Shown here: positions 37,212 to 46,911 of the stretch, in pieces | How the letters are laid out: the number at the start of each line of letters is the position of its first letter | How positions within the stretch are numbered: the stretch's first letter is position 1 | From: Brachyspira suanatina | GTDB lineage: Bacteria; Spirochaetota; Brachyspiria; Brachyspirales; Brachyspiraceae | DNA length: 64,000 bases | Reading direction: 5' to 3' | Assembly: GCF_001049755.1 (NCBI RefSeq) | Contig: NZ_CVLB01000001.1 | Location: 1,194,994 to 1,258,993, forward strand | Made by a program: the position numbers and the translations under genes | Notes under the pieces: model-generated | Databases searched by the model: none | Told to the model about the DNA's origin: nothing | Seen by the model: only the letters and a program-made list of their open reading frames with translations

Positions 37212-39776
37212 TTAATTATCTTGTTTTTTGAAATATAAAACTATATTGAGAATAGAAATCACTATAAATATTATCCAGCAAATTATTGTACTGTATAAAT
37301 ATTTCATTGTAGGTGTGAACTCGAATACGATATTGTTATCACCAGCATCAACATAAACACCTCTGAATAATAGATTAGCATTTAATAATTCTTTCTTCTC
37401 CCCATTTACAGTTACAGACCAATCCGTATTATAACGTTCTTTAGACACAAGAACACCAGCTTCAGGAGTTTTTACATTAATTACTATTTTATTATCACTT
37501 TCTTCAAGTAATTCAGCAGTATATATTGAATTTCCATTATTCAAAGTGATATTATTATTTGAATTATTAAGTAAAACAACCTCATTAGCTAAATTGAAAT
37601 TAGGCATGCTAATTCTGCCAAGTCCATCATTGAAATCTACTGCATTATAAGCATTATTAACAAATTCATATTTATTTCTATACCCTTTAAGTTCATATAA
37701 TACAGCAGCAGAGAATTGATCCTGATATTCAGTTATCTTTGTCAAATCATTAGAAAGTACTGACTGATCCAAATATGTAGGACTTAAAATATATCTTACT
37801 CCAAGTAAATCCATAAGTCTAGGCTGATAACCTACATAATCATTTATTCTGAATGCTGAAAATACATCAGTAATATCTTTTGATAATCGGCTTGCAGCAG
37901 GAGGCTCAGTTAAAGGTATTTTGTAATAAGGCATTGTATGAGTAGTATATCTGTATAGATAAGGAATCAATATAGGCATTGTTGTTTCATTGCCTTTTTC
38001 ATTCAATATATGATCAACTATAGGAGTAGATTTATACATTTGATCATAATTAGATTTTACTACAAACATGTTTCCGCTTTGAGCTAAATCCAAGAATAAT
38101 ACAGCTATAAACATATAAGGCAAATATTTATAGAATAATTTATCTTTATTAGCTATTACAACATATAAAAATACTATAATACTTCCTATTATAAGAAAAC
38201 CTATATGTCCTAAATCATACACAGAGAATAATATAAATCCTATTAAAGGTACTATTACAAGGAATTTATCTTTTATGGTTATTTCTTTTAATGAAATGGC
38301 ATTATTAATTAAAAGAAGTACAGAAGAAGATATTAAAGTTAATCTTATAAATGACATAAATATATTTTTTGATATTAATGCAGCATTAGCTTCCTTCCAA
38401 TCAGTTACAAAACTATTATATATCATTCCATTTGTTAATATTGTTATTAATGCAAGTACGGCAGAAGCTATTGTTATTGCATACATAATTTTTTGAGCTA
38501 TATTTATATATTTATAATCATCTTCTAAATATTTTAATAGCTTATCCTCTTTTTTTGCTTCTAATGCTTTAAATATATAATCGCATGCAAATGATGAAAG
38601 TATTGCAAATGGAATAGGTATAATTTCTATAAATTTATTAGGATTTCTCGCATCTCTGAATATTGGTATTTGAAATAAAGCTCCATATATAACAGGAAAA
38701 TATCTTCCAAAACTTGCTATTAAAAAGAATAAGGCTGTACCAATCCAGAAATATTTTTCACTGTATTTTTTTCTGCTTATAAATATGGCAAATATTATAA
38801 AAATAAAAGTGATATAACCAATATTAGCAGAAGTTAAAGAGAAGTTTGAAGTTTTAGGCTCTCCAGGCATATTAGCTATTCTTCCCCAATAAGGGTGAGT
38901 TTGACTTCCTGAATAGTATCCGAAGAATCCAGGTATAAAGAATCCCAATACTTCTTCAGGCGGATATGACCATCTTGTAGCCCATTCCCATAATTGATTC
39001 TTATCTGTAACTCCGGCTGCTCCCATATCCTGAGTATTTCTTGTTATCATTATTATTTGTATAGACATCAAAAAAGAAAATACTGCTACTAATGCAAATT
39101 TTACACATAAAATAATTATTTTTTTAATATCTGTTTTTATAAAGTCAATTATTTTCTTATCATTTTTTTTATTGTAAAGTAAGTATAAGAAATAACATGA
39201 TAAAAATAAAGCGAAGTACATTGCAACGTCCAAAGCTCCGCCTAAAAATGCTATTCCTAAAAAAGCACCTGTAAGAAGGAAATGAATCCATTTTTCACTA
39301 TTCATAGCTTTTGAAAGGAAATACAATACAAATGGAAAATAACAGTAAGTTTCAAATTTACCTAAATGACCTGGAAGTATTAATGTTATCATAGCATTTG
39401 AAAACATCAAAGCAACTGCACCAAACATAGATGCTTTTATAGATAATTTCTTTTCTCTTAAAAATAAAAATAATCCATATCCCATAATAGTTATATGAAA
39501 CATTATACTTACTTGAGGGTATATATTATTAGGTAATAATGCTATTAATAAAGATTTTGGGTGAATAGGTACTGTTGAAGATGTGGCTATAGTAAAGTAA
39601 GCATTATTCCAGAAGTATAAATTTCCGCTGAATATTGCATCTTTAATATTTTTAATATCCCATAATATAACATCGCCCATTTGAAGATAGGAAAATGTTA
39701 AGTTGCTGTAGAAAAATAGTATAGAAAGAATTGCAAATATAATAGGATATATAATTTCTTTTTTTAATGATTTCAT
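37212..39776 (-). CDS. YfhO-like polytopic membrane protein
   Basis: An 854-residue protein with about twelve membrane segments over residues 10-600, and a soluble C-terminal part (about 620-825) before a last helix. The N-terminal loop 'LQMGDVILWDIKNIKDAIFS' and 'LYFWNNAYF', the early helices and the C-terminal beta domain with 'VLVSKERYNTDWSVTVNGEK' follow the YfhO layout. YfhO-family proteins are GT-C-like and linked to glycosylation of lipid-linked polymers. It is monocistronic, and no sugar pathway gene is adjacent. Confidence 0.75.
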   Translation of the reverse strand: MKSLKKEIIYPIIFAILSILFFYSNLTFSYLQMGDVILWDIKNIKDAIFSGNLYFWNNAYFTIATSSTVPIHPKSLLIALLPNNIYPQVSIMFHITIMGYGLFLFLREKKLSIKASMFGAVALMFSNAMITLILPGHLGKFETYCYFPFVLYFLSKAMNSEKWIHFLLTGAFLGIAFLGGALDVAMYFALFLSCYFLYLLYNKKNDKKIIDFIKTDIKKIIILCVKFALVAVFSFLMSIQIIMITRNTQDMGAAGVTDKNQLWEWATRWSYPPEEVLGFFIPGFFGYYSGSQTHPYWGRIANMPGEPKTSNFSLTSANIGYITFIFIIFAIFISRKKYSEKYFWIGTALFFLIASFGRYFPVIYGALFQIPIFRDARNPNKFIEIIPIPFAILSSFACDYIFKALEAKKEDKLLKYLEDDYKYINIAQKIMYAITIASAVLALITILTNGMIYNSFVTDWKEANAALISKNIFMSFIRLTLISSSVLLLINNAISLKEITIKDKFLVIVPLIGFILFSVYDLGHIGFLIIGSIIVFLYVVIANKDKLFYKYLPYMFIAVLFLDLAQSGNMFVVKSNYDQMYKSTPIVDHILNEKGNETTMPILIPYLYRYTTHTMPYYKIPLTEPPAASRLSKDITDVFSAFRINDYVGYQPRLMDLLGVRYILSPTYLDQSVLSNDLTKITEYQDQFSAAVLYELKGYRNKYEFVNNAYNAVDFNDGLGRISMPNFNLANEVVLLNNSNNNITLNNGNSIYTAELLEESDNKIVINVKTPEAGVLVSKERYNTDWSVTVNGEKKELLNANLLFRGVYVDAGDNNIVFEFTPTMKYLYSTIICWIIFIVISILNIVLYFKKQDN

Positions 39777-40290
39777 TATTTGTTTTCCTTAAATTAAAGT
39801 AAGTTATATGTATGTTTTTATGATAAATAAAAAATTAGATATTAAATAATATATAAAAGATACTGTATTGTCAAGGAGTTTTGTTTTAAAATATTTTATG
39901 TATAATTTATGTTAAAGAAAAAAGTATTAATTTAAAACGTATACATTGAAATACATTTTATTAATGATTTTAATATAATATTTAGTCCGAAATATATACA
40001 ATATTTTTATATAATTTTTAATTATAAGTTTGTAACTATTTTTTATTATAGACGTATGATTATTATTAATATAACTATGAAAAGAATATTTTTTATGATA
40101 TATAATATTTTATATATTAAATAAATTATAAAAAACAATCATTTTTATATATAAAATAACTATTTTATATATAAATAATCCAATTTTTATATAAATATTA
40201 CTAGATACAGTATTGTAAAAAAAAATATATGTACTATAATATATGAAATATTTTTTTATTTTATTGATGATTTTTAAGGAGACTTTTATT
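39777..40290. other. Divergent intergenic region
   Basis: About 510 bases of A+T-rich sequence that must carry promoters for the YfhO-like gene (minus) and the aminotransferase (plus). Reading frames in it are poor and open only through low complexity. No RNA gene or repeat family was recognised. Confidence 0.5.
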
Positions 40291-41436
40291 ATGAGAGATA
40301 AAACATTTTTGATGATACCAGGTCCTACTCCAGTACCTGAATCAGCATTAATAGAAATGGCAAAACATCCTATGGCACATAGAAGCAAAGAATTTTCAAA
40401 TATCTTAAAAGAAGTTTATGAAGATTTAAAATATGTGTTCCAAACTAAAAATGATGTATATTTATTCACAGCAAGCGGAACAGGTGCTATGTGTGCTGCT
40501 TTAGAAAACCTTATTAATGAGGGCGATAAAGTATTATGCTTATCTATTGGTAATTTTGGGGCAAGATGGGCAAAAATCGCTGCAAGCAGAGGAGCTGTAG
40601 TTACAAAAGTAGAAGTTGAAGCTGGAAAAGTTATAACTCCTGAAATGCTTGAAGAAGCTTTGAATAAAGATAAAGACATAAAGATTGTAACTCTTACTCA
40701 TAGTGAAACTTCAACAGGTGCTGCTAATGATGTAAAGACATTATGTTCTATTATAAAAAAACATGGTGCTGTATCAGTTGTAGACGGTATAACAAGTTTA
40801 TGTGCTATGGAGTTTAAAACTGATGAATGGAATATTGATGTTGCAATATCTGGTTCTCAAAAAGGATTTATGATTGCTCCTGGACTTTCATTTTTAACTG
40901 CAAGCGAAGATGCTTTCAAAATGCATGAAAAATGTAAATATCCTAGTTTTTATTTTAACTGGACTGAACATAAAAAGTCTTTAGCTAAAGATACTACTCC
41001 TTTTACTCCAGCAGTAAGCCTTATAACTTCTTTACATACATCTTTAAAAATGATAAAAGAAGAAGGTATTGAAAATGTTAATAAAAGACATAAAAAACTT
41101 TCTCTTGCTTTAAGGGCTGCTGTAAGAACTATAGGATTAAAATTACTTGTAGAAGATGATAATAATGCAAGCCATGCTATCACTTCAATACTTCCTCCTG
41201 AAGGAATAAGCGTACCTGATATAAGAAAAACTTTGAAAGAAGATTATGATATAATAGTTGCAAATGGTCAGGGTAATTTAGAAAATAAAATCTTTAGAAT
41301 CGGAAGCCTTGGATTTGTATGCGAAAGAGATTTAATAATGGCTATGGGAGCATTAGAGGCTAGCCTTTTAAAATTAGGATACAAATTTGAATTAGGCAGT
41401 GGAGTTAAAAAGTTAATTGAAGAATTAAATAAATAA
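40291..41436 (+). CDS. Class V aminotransferase (serine/alanine-glyoxylate type)
   Basis: A 381-residue PLP enzyme of the SgaA/PucG group: 'MIPGPTPVPESAL', 'HRSKEF', 'FTASGTGAMCAALEN', 'THSETSTGA', 'VVDGITSL' and the Schiff-base Lys in 'ISGSQKGFM'. An in-frame ATG at 40243 would add 16 residues, but AAGGAG at 40276-40281 points to ATG 40291. It precedes serA and serB, and no serC-like gene is visible, so it may supply the phosphohydroxypyruvate transaminase step. That role is inferred from context; the strict family role is serine-pyruvate or alanine-glyoxylate transamination. Confidence 0.88.
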   Translation: MRDKTFLMIPGPTPVPESALIEMAKHPMAHRSKEFSNILKEVYEDLKYVFQTKNDVYLFTASGTGAMCAALENLINEGDKVLCLSIGNFGARWAKIAASRGAVVTKVEVEAGKVITPEMLEEALNKDKDIKIVTLTHSETSTGAANDVKTLCSIIKKHGAVSVVDGITSLCAMEFKTDEWNIDVAISGSQKGFMIAPGLSFLTASEDAFKMHEKCKYPSFYFNWTEHKKSLAKDTTPFTPAVSLITSLHTSLKMIKEEGIENVNKRHKKLSLALRAAVRTIGLKLLVEDDNNASHAITSILPPEGISVPDIRKTLKEDYDIIVANGQGNLENKIFRIGSLGFVCERDLIMAMGALEASLLKLGYKFELGSGVKKLIEELNK

Positions 41437-41461
41437 TAGTAAATAGTTTTGATTATTTTAT

Positions 41462-41510
41462 ATATTCTAATATAATGCTTTTTTCATTATATTAGAATAT
41501 TTTATTTTTA
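41462..41510 (+). terminator. Rho-independent terminator after aminotransferase
   Basis: A perfect 16-bp inverted repeat (ATATTCTAATATAATG and its complement) with a T-rich loop and tail. Confidence 0.85.
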
Positions 41511-41524
41511 TTAGTAATAGTTAT

Positions 41525-41815
41525 AAAGCGAGAAAAGTTTATCAAATAATTTATTATTGATGAGTTTGTATACTTTTTTGAGCATAGCAACAAAAGAAGC
41601 GAGAAAAATCTGCCCAGATAATTCGCCTAAGGTGGAGGAGCTTATAGTCTTTTTCTAGTATAGTAATAAAAAAGCGAAAAAAAGCCACCTCTATAATTCA
41701 TTATCGAGGATCTTATAGGTTTTTTCGAGCATAGCAACAATAAGCGAGCCGAAGACAGTAAATAAATTTATTTATTTGCTTATTGTAGGCGGAGGCGAGC
41801 ATAACAATAAAGGAG
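41525..41815 (+). repeat. Array of four imperfect ~70-base units in the serA leader
   Basis: Each unit opens with AGCGA followed by an A-rich stretch and closes with a form of GAGCATAGCAACAA (variants CTAGTATAGTAATAA and GCGAGCATAACAATAA). The first three can fold so that the A run pairs with a matching T run near the end (for example GCGAGAAAAG with CTTTTTTGAGC). The last unit merges into the serA ribosome site AAGGAG. It matches no riboswitch class I recognise. Confidence 0.55.
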
Positions 41816-41824
41816 AAAATTATA

Positions 41825-43429
41825 ATGAAGGTTTTAATAACTGATAAGGTAAATGAATGCGTTAAGGATATAATAGCTGATGTTTCTGAAGCTGTATTTC
41901 TTCCTACTATGAGTGAAGATGAATTAGTTAAAGTTATTGGAGAATATGATGCTTTGATGGTTAGAAGCCAAACTAAAGTAACAAAAAGAATCATAGAAGC
42001 TGGAAAGAATTTAAAAATCATAGGACGTGCGGGAGTAGGAGTGGACAATATAGATGTTGAAGCTGCTACAGAAAAAGGTATAATAGTAGTAAACTCTCCT
42101 GATGGAAATACTATTGCAGCATCAGAACATACTATAGCTTTAATGCTTGCAGTATCAAGAAATATAGTACCTGCTGCAGTATCTACTAAAGATGCTAAAT
42201 GGAACAGAGATAAATTCACTGGTAATGAGCTTTTAGGAAAAACTTTGGGTGTTATGGGATTTGGAAGAATAGGAAGAAAGGTTGTTCATATTGCTTTAGC
42301 TATTGGTATGAAAGTTATTGTATATGATCCATTTGCTACAGAAGAAATAGTTCAGAAAGCTGGAGCTGTTTATGAAACTTCTTTAGATGAATTCTTACCT
42401 AAACTTGATTATTTATCACTTCATATACCAAAAACTCCTGAAACAAATAATATAATAAATAAAGATAATTTATGCAAGATGAAAAATACTGCAATAATTA
42501 TTAACTGTTCAAGAGGCGGACTTGTTAATGAAGAAGATTTAAAAAATGCTTTAGAAAATGGTACTATAGCAGCAGCAGCAGTAGATGTATTTGTAAATGA
42601 ACCTAAAATAGAAACTTGTCCTTTAGTTGAATATAAAAAGGATAATTTGATACTTACTCCTCACCTTGGAGCTAGTACAAAAGAAGCACAGATTAATGTT
42701 GCTTTGGATGTTGCTAGACAGATAAAACAGGTACTATCTGGAGGATATACTGAATCAGCAGTAAATATACCTTCTCTTAATCCTGAAAAATTAGAGCCTG
42801 TAAAAGATTACATGAAAATTTCAGAGAATGCAGGCGAAATGATAATGCAGACAGCAAATGGAAAAATAAAATCTCTTGAAATAACAGCTCAGGGAGATTT
42901 AATTAATTTAGATATTCAGCCGCTTGAGGTTGCTATATTAAAAGGTGCATTGTCTTATATGTTCCAAGATGTTAACTATGTTAATGCTCCTTATCTTGCT
43001 AAACAAAGAGGCATTGAAGTAAAAACTATTAAGTCTGAAGCTCCTTCAACTTTCACAAGCATACTTAAAGTAAAATTGACAACTGATAAAGAAACAACAA
43101 GCGTATCAGTATCATTGATAGCTAAAAATATTGCTAGAATAGTGAAGTTTAATGATTATGATGTTATAATCAAACCTCAGCCTCATATATTGATAGTACC
43201 TCATATAAACCAGCCTGCTATGATAGCTAAAGTTGCAACAGTTCTTTCAGCTGATGGAATCAATATTGGTTCAATGAGTGTATCTGAAAATATTAAAGGA
43301 AGCAGTACATCTATAATGGCAATAAACGTTGATAGAGTTATTGGAAATGATGTGATAACAAAAATTTCTAATATAGAAGGCGTTCAAGATCCTAAATATG
43401 TAAGACTTACAGCAGAATATACTTTATAA
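41825..43429 (+). CDS. serA: D-3-phosphoglycerate dehydrogenase
   Basis: A 534-residue long-form SerA that oxidises 3-phosphoglycerate, the first step of serine synthesis. The substrate and NAD domains show 'GRAGVGVDNIDVEAATEKGI', 'LGVMGFGRIGRKV', 'NCSRGGLVNEEDL' (catalytic Arg) and 'LTPHLGAST' (catalytic His). An intervening domain and a C-terminal ACT domain ('PAMIAKVATVLSADGINIGS') provide serine feedback. ATG 41825 follows AAGGAG. serB begins 17 bases downstream, so the two are cotranscribed. Confidence 0.96.
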   Translation: MKVLITDKVNECVKDIIADVSEAVFLPTMSEDELVKVIGEYDALMVRSQTKVTKRIIEAGKNLKIIGRAGVGVDNIDVEAATEKGIIVVNSPDGNTIAASEHTIALMLAVSRNIVPAAVSTKDAKWNRDKFTGNELLGKTLGVMGFGRIGRKVVHIALAIGMKVIVYDPFATEEIVQKAGAVYETSLDEFLPKLDYLSLHIPKTPETNNIINKDNLCKMKNTAIIINCSRGGLVNEEDLKNALENGTIAAAAVDVFVNEPKIETCPLVEYKKDNLILTPHLGASTKEAQINVALDVARQIKQVLSGGYTESAVNIPSLNPEKLEPVKDYMKISENAGEMIMQTANGKIKSLEITAQGDLINLDIQPLEVAILKGALSYMFQDVNYVNAPYLAKQRGIEVKTIKSEAPSTFTSILKVKLTTDKETTSVSVSLIAKNIARIVKFNDYDVIIKPQPHILIVPHINQPAMIAKVATVLSADGINIGSMSVSENIKGSSTSIMAINVDRVIGNDVITKISNIEGVQDPKYVRLTAEYTL

Positions 43430-43446
43430 TTTAAGGACAAATAAAA

Positions 43447-44070
43447 ATGAAATTAGCAGTTTTTGATTTTGATTCTACTTTAATGGACGGCGAGACTTTG
43501 GATATTATCGCAAAGGAAACTAATTTTGCTAAAGAGATTTCTGAAATTACAGCAAGAGGAATGAGAGGAGAATTAGATTTCTTTGAGAGTTTGCAAAGTA
43601 GGGTAGCTTTACTTAAAGGCATCAAATTAGAAACTATTAATGAAATTTGCAATTCGCTTCCTGTAATGAACGGAGCAAAAGAAATCATAGAAGAGCTGCA
43701 TAAGAGAGATTATAAATGCGTATGCTTTTCAGGCGGATTTAAAAATGCTACTATTCCATTTGCTAAGAAATTAAATTTGGATGCAGAGTTTTCAAATATA
43801 TTTCATGTTAAAGATGATGTACTTACAGGAAAAGTTGGCGGTGAAATGATGTTTTCTGACAGCAAGGGAAATATGCTTTTAACATTGCAGAGGCTTTTGA
43901 ATATTTCTTATAATGATACTTTAGTTGTTGGAGATGGAGCTAATGATTTGAGTATGTTTAAATATGCTAAAAATAAAGCTGCTTTTTGTGCTAAAGAGAT
44001 TCTAAAAAAAGAAGCAAATATTGTAATAGATAAAAAAGATTTAACTCTTATATTAGATAGTTTATATTAG
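43447..44070 (+). CDS. serB: Phosphoserine phosphatase (HAD family)
   Basis: A 207-residue HAD-superfamily phosphatase for the last step of serine synthesis. Motif I is 'FDFDSTLMDGETLD' (DxDST), motif II is in 'CFSGGFKNA', motif III Lys is in 'DSKGNML', and motif IV is 'VVGDGANDLSM'. The N-terminal ACT extension of some SerB proteins is absent. It is directly behind serA, then a perfect terminator. Confidence 0.94.
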   Translation: MKLAVFDFDSTLMDGETLDIIAKETNFAKEISEITARGMRGELDFFESLQSRVALLKGIKLETINEICNSLPVMNGAKEIIEELHKRDYKCVCFSGGFKNATIPFAKKLNLDAEFSNIFHVKDDVLTGKVGGEMMFSDSKGNMLLTLQRLLNISYNDTLVVGDGANDLSMFKYAKNKAAFCAKEILKKEANIVIDKKDLTLILDSLY

Positions 44071-44097
44071 TAAAATTAGTAAAATATTAAATTCTAT

Positions 44098-44140
44098 AAA
44101 AGAGAGACTTAAATTTTTTTTAAGTCTCTCTTTTATTTTA
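44098..44140 (+). terminator. Rho-independent terminator after serB
   Basis: AAAAGAGAGACTTAAA and its exact complement TTTAAGTCTCTCTTTT enclose a T loop and are followed by ATTTTATTC. Confidence 0.88.
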
Positions 44141-44310
44141 TTCTTAATATATTATTAAAATTTTAATTTTTTTATCAATGAAAATTTTTTATTATTAAAT
44201 TATAATTTTTTATATATTGTGTATTTTTATGGGAACTTTTATATAAAATACTCGTCTAATATATCAAGAAAAAACAAAATATTTTATACTATTATTAAGG
44301 AGATTAAAAC

Positions 44311-44811
44311 ATGAAAACTAAAATATTATTATCACTTTTTATAATTAGTCTAATATCATCAATTGCTTTTGCACAGCCCCCTGTAGCAGATCCAGCTAAA
44401 GAACCTAGATACAGATATGAAGCTACTCCAAGAGATAGAGAGCCAGTTCCTCCAACTCCTAGACATAGAGCTGGTGCAAGAGGTGATATATACAGAATGT
44501 GCAGAAATGCTGGAATATATTTGACAGATCAGCAAATCGATGAAATGAGCAAAATATTTTATGAGTATGAATTAAAAATCAATGATTTAGAATATCAAAA
44601 AAGAAATATTGATTATAAATTCAAATTAGAAAGAGAAAAAATTGATATTGACTTAAATCTTATAAAAGATTTAATCAATCAAAAGAAAGATTTAGAAAAA
44701 GAAATAGATTATCTTAGAATTGAAAAAGATGTTACTGTTTTGGATGTTCTTACAGATGAACAATTAGCACAATTAAACAGCTACAGAATGAGATACTATT
44801 ATTACAGGTAA
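44311..44811 (+). CDS. Spy/CpxP-like periplasmic protein (LTXXQ)
   Basis: A 166-residue protein with a signal peptide ('SLISSIAFA', about 1-21), then a Pro/Arg-rich segment. A helical domain follows, flanked by two LTxxQ-like motifs ('LTDQQIDEM' near 71 and 'LTDEQLAQL' near 147) with a long charged helix between. This is the arrangement of Spy/CpxP periplasmic chaperones and metal-stress proteins. It is preceded by AAGGAG, is monocistronic, and has terminators on both sides. Confidence 0.78.
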   Translation: MKTKILLSLFIISLISSIAFAQPPVADPAKEPRYRYEATPRDREPVPPTPRHRAGARGDIYRMCRNAGIYLTDQQIDEMSKIFYEYELKINDLEYQKRNIDYKFKLEREKIDIDLNLIKDLINQKKDLEKEIDYLRIEKDVTVLDVLTDEQLAQLNSYRMRYYYYR

Positions 44812-44865
44812 TAAAAATAGAAAACTGATTTATAAAATATATATACGAGGTTTATTGAAAAATTG

Positions 44866-44896
44866 GGGCAGTATTTTATACTGCCTCTTTTTTATT
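44866..44896 (+). terminator. Rho-independent terminator
   Basis: GGCAGTAT-TTT-ATACTGCC stem and loop followed by TCTTTTTTATTTTT. Confidence 0.85.
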
Positions 44897-44948
44897 TTTG
44901 ATATATAATATAATATAATATAATAAAAAATATTATTGGGATTTTATT

Positions 44949-45419
44949 ATGATAAAAGAGTTTAAAAAATTTATTATGAAAGGAAGCATATTGGATATGG
45001 CCGTAGGCTTAGTCATTGGAGCAGCATTTACAAAGATAGTTAATTCTTTTGTAGATGATATATTAATGCCGCCAATAGGTATGATATTAAGCGGTATAGA
45101 TTTTTCCAATATATTTATAGTGATAAAAAAAGGTGCTGATACTTTAGGTACTTATAATTCTATAGAAGCCGCTAGAAATGCTGGTGCTGTTGTAATAGGT
45201 GTAGGTATGTTTATTAATACAATAATAAGTTTTATAATAACTGCTTTATCTTTATTTATAATTATAAAATTATTCAATAAAATACAAGAAAAATCTACAA
45301 AAAAAGAAAAAGATGATAAAGAATTAAAAGAAAAAGTTTGTCCTTATTGCTATTCTAGTATAAACATTAATGCTGTAAAATGTCCGCATTGTACATCTGA
45401 TTTAGTTGTTAAAGAATGA
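44949..45419 (+). CDS. mscL: MscL mechanosensitive channel with C-terminal zinc ribbon
   Basis: A 156-residue protein. Residues 1-112 form a normal MscL: '[20 protein letters not shown]' and the first transmembrane helix with '[13 protein letters not shown]', then TM2 '[19 protein letters not shown]'. After a Lys/Glu-rich linker, residues 131-148 form a zinc ribbon, C131-P-Y-C134 and C145-P-H-C148. MscL opens under membrane tension to release solutes in hypo-osmotic shock. The cytoplasmic end normally forms a helical bundle; here it is replaced or extended by a putative metal-binding knob. Confidence 0.92.
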   Translation: MIKEFKKFIMKGSILDMAVGLVIGAAFTKIVNSFVDDILMPPIGMILSGIDFSNIFIVIKKGADTLGTYNSIEAARNAGAVVIGVGMFINTIISFIITALSLFIIIKLFNKIQEKSTKKEKDDKELKEKVCPYCYSSININAVKCPHCTSDLVVKE

Positions 45420-45630
45420 TTTACTATATTTTTATATTTATGATATTTTTATTTACATATATCGTTTATTATAGTGATATTTTATACTTTTTTAATATTA
45501 TATATAGTAATATAGTATGTTTTTAATATATTGTTATATATAGTATAATTAAAAAAAATGTACTATCTATTTACATATTAGTTTTTTTGTATTATATTAT
45601 ATAGTATATACTACTAATTAGGAGAAACTA

Positions 45631-46836
45631 ATGGAAAAAAAGTTTAAACTCGGTCTAGTTCCAAGACTTATTATTGGAATTTTACTCGGTATATTATTTG
45701 GGCAGCATTTTATACCAGAAGTAATATCCAGAATTATCGTTACAGCTTCGGGAATATTCAGCTCCTACCTAAAATTTGTAATACCTTTGATGATTGTTTC
45801 TTATGTATCTATGGGTATAGCAGACTTAAAAGAAGGCTCTGGTTTCTTATTACTTGTAACTTGTGCTTTAGCTTATGGATCTACTTTAATAGCAGGTTCA
45901 GCATCATTTTTAGTGGCATTCAATTTATTTCCTAGCTTTATGAGTGCTGATGATATTCAAAAAATTGCAGCAGCAGCAGGAAATTCAGTTAGTCCTTATT
46001 TATCAATAACCGTTACACCGCTTTTGGATACATTGGCAGCAGTTTTATTTGCTTTCATTATAGGACTTGGAATATCTTCTATGAGAGGTAAAGAAATAGG
46101 AGATTATTTATATAATGTTTTCAAAGAGTTATCAACTATAATAGATAAAGTTTTACGCGTATCTATTATTCCTCTTTTGCCTCTTTACATTTGTGGTACT
46201 TTTGTTGATATGACTAGATCAGGAAAAACTTTTGTAATATTAGGAATATTGTGGAAAGTATTCATAGTAGTAATTATAATGCATTTACTTTATTTATTAA
46301 TAGCATTCTTAGTATCTGGCTCAATAGGAAAGAAAAATCCTTTTATGCTTATGAGAAACCAAATAGCAGGATATGCTACAGCTTTAGGTACACAGTCATC
46401 AGCTGCTACTATACCTGTTAATTTACAGTGTGCTGAAAAAGACGGTATATCTGAGCAGATAAGAAATTTCGTAGTACCTCTTTGTGCTAATATTCATATG
46501 GCTGGTTCTATGATAACAATTACAGCCTGTGCTACAGCGGTATGTTTAATGAATCAGATACCTATAACTTATGGTACAGTACTTCCATTCATTGCTATGC
46601 TTGGTATCGCTATGATAGCTTCTCCAGGTGCTCCTGGCGGTTCAATAATGACAGCTTTACCATTCCTTTATATGGTTGGGCTTGGCGGTCCTGATAGCCC
46701 TTTAAGTGCAATAATGGTTGCTTTATACATAACTCAAGACTCATTCGGTACAGCTTGTAATGTATCTGGTGATAATGCTTTGGGTGTTATAGTTGATACA
46801 ATTTATAAGAAAAAAGTTGTAAAAACAGACGCATAA
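45631..46836 (+). CDS. Dicarboxylate/amino acid:cation symporter (DAACS)
   Basis: A 401-residue transporter with the glutamate-transporter fold: 'KFVIPLMIVSYVSMGIADLK', the serine-rich re-entrant loop 'ATALGTQSSAATIPVNLQCA' and 'GAPGGSIMTALPFLYMVGLG', the second re-entrant loop region, with 'VSGDNALGVIVD' near the end. Substrates are glutamate, serine/threonine or dicarboxylates with Na+ or H+; the exact substrate is not set. ATG 45631 follows AGGAG. Confidence 0.9.
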   Translation: MEKKFKLGLVPRLIIGILLGILFGQHFIPEVISRIIVTASGIFSSYLKFVIPLMIVSYVSMGIADLKEGSGFLLLVTCALAYGSTLIAGSASFLVAFNLFPSFMSADDIQKIAAAAGNSVSPYLSITVTPLLDTLAAVLFAFIIGLGISSMRGKEIGDYLYNVFKELSTIIDKVLRVSIIPLLPLYICGTFVDMTRSGKTFVILGILWKVFIVVIIMHLLYLLIAFLVSGSIGKKNPFMLMRNQIAGYATALGTQSSAATIPVNLQCAEKDGISEQIRNFVVPLCANIHMAGSMITITACATAVCLMNQIPITYGTVLPFIAMLGIAMIASPGAPGGSIMTALPFLYMVGLGGPDSPLSAIMVALYITQDSFGTACNVSGDNALGVIVDTIYKKKVVKTDA

Positions 46837-46850
46837 GTTTGCCATATATT

Positions 46851-46892
46851 AAAAAAGCCGCTTATTAATTAATTTTAATAAGCGGTTTTTTA
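46851..46892. terminator. Bidirectional terminator
   Basis: CCGCTTATTA and TAATAAGCGG arms with A and T flanks, between the DAACS gene and the convergent methyltransferase. Confidence 0.85.
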
Positions 46893-46911
46893 TTAAAAAA
46901 TATTGATTATA

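Noticed and set aside
41525..41815. A known riboswitch (glycine, SAM) or T-box before serA
   Set aside because: None of the conserved core sequences of these classes could be found; only the repeated units are reported.
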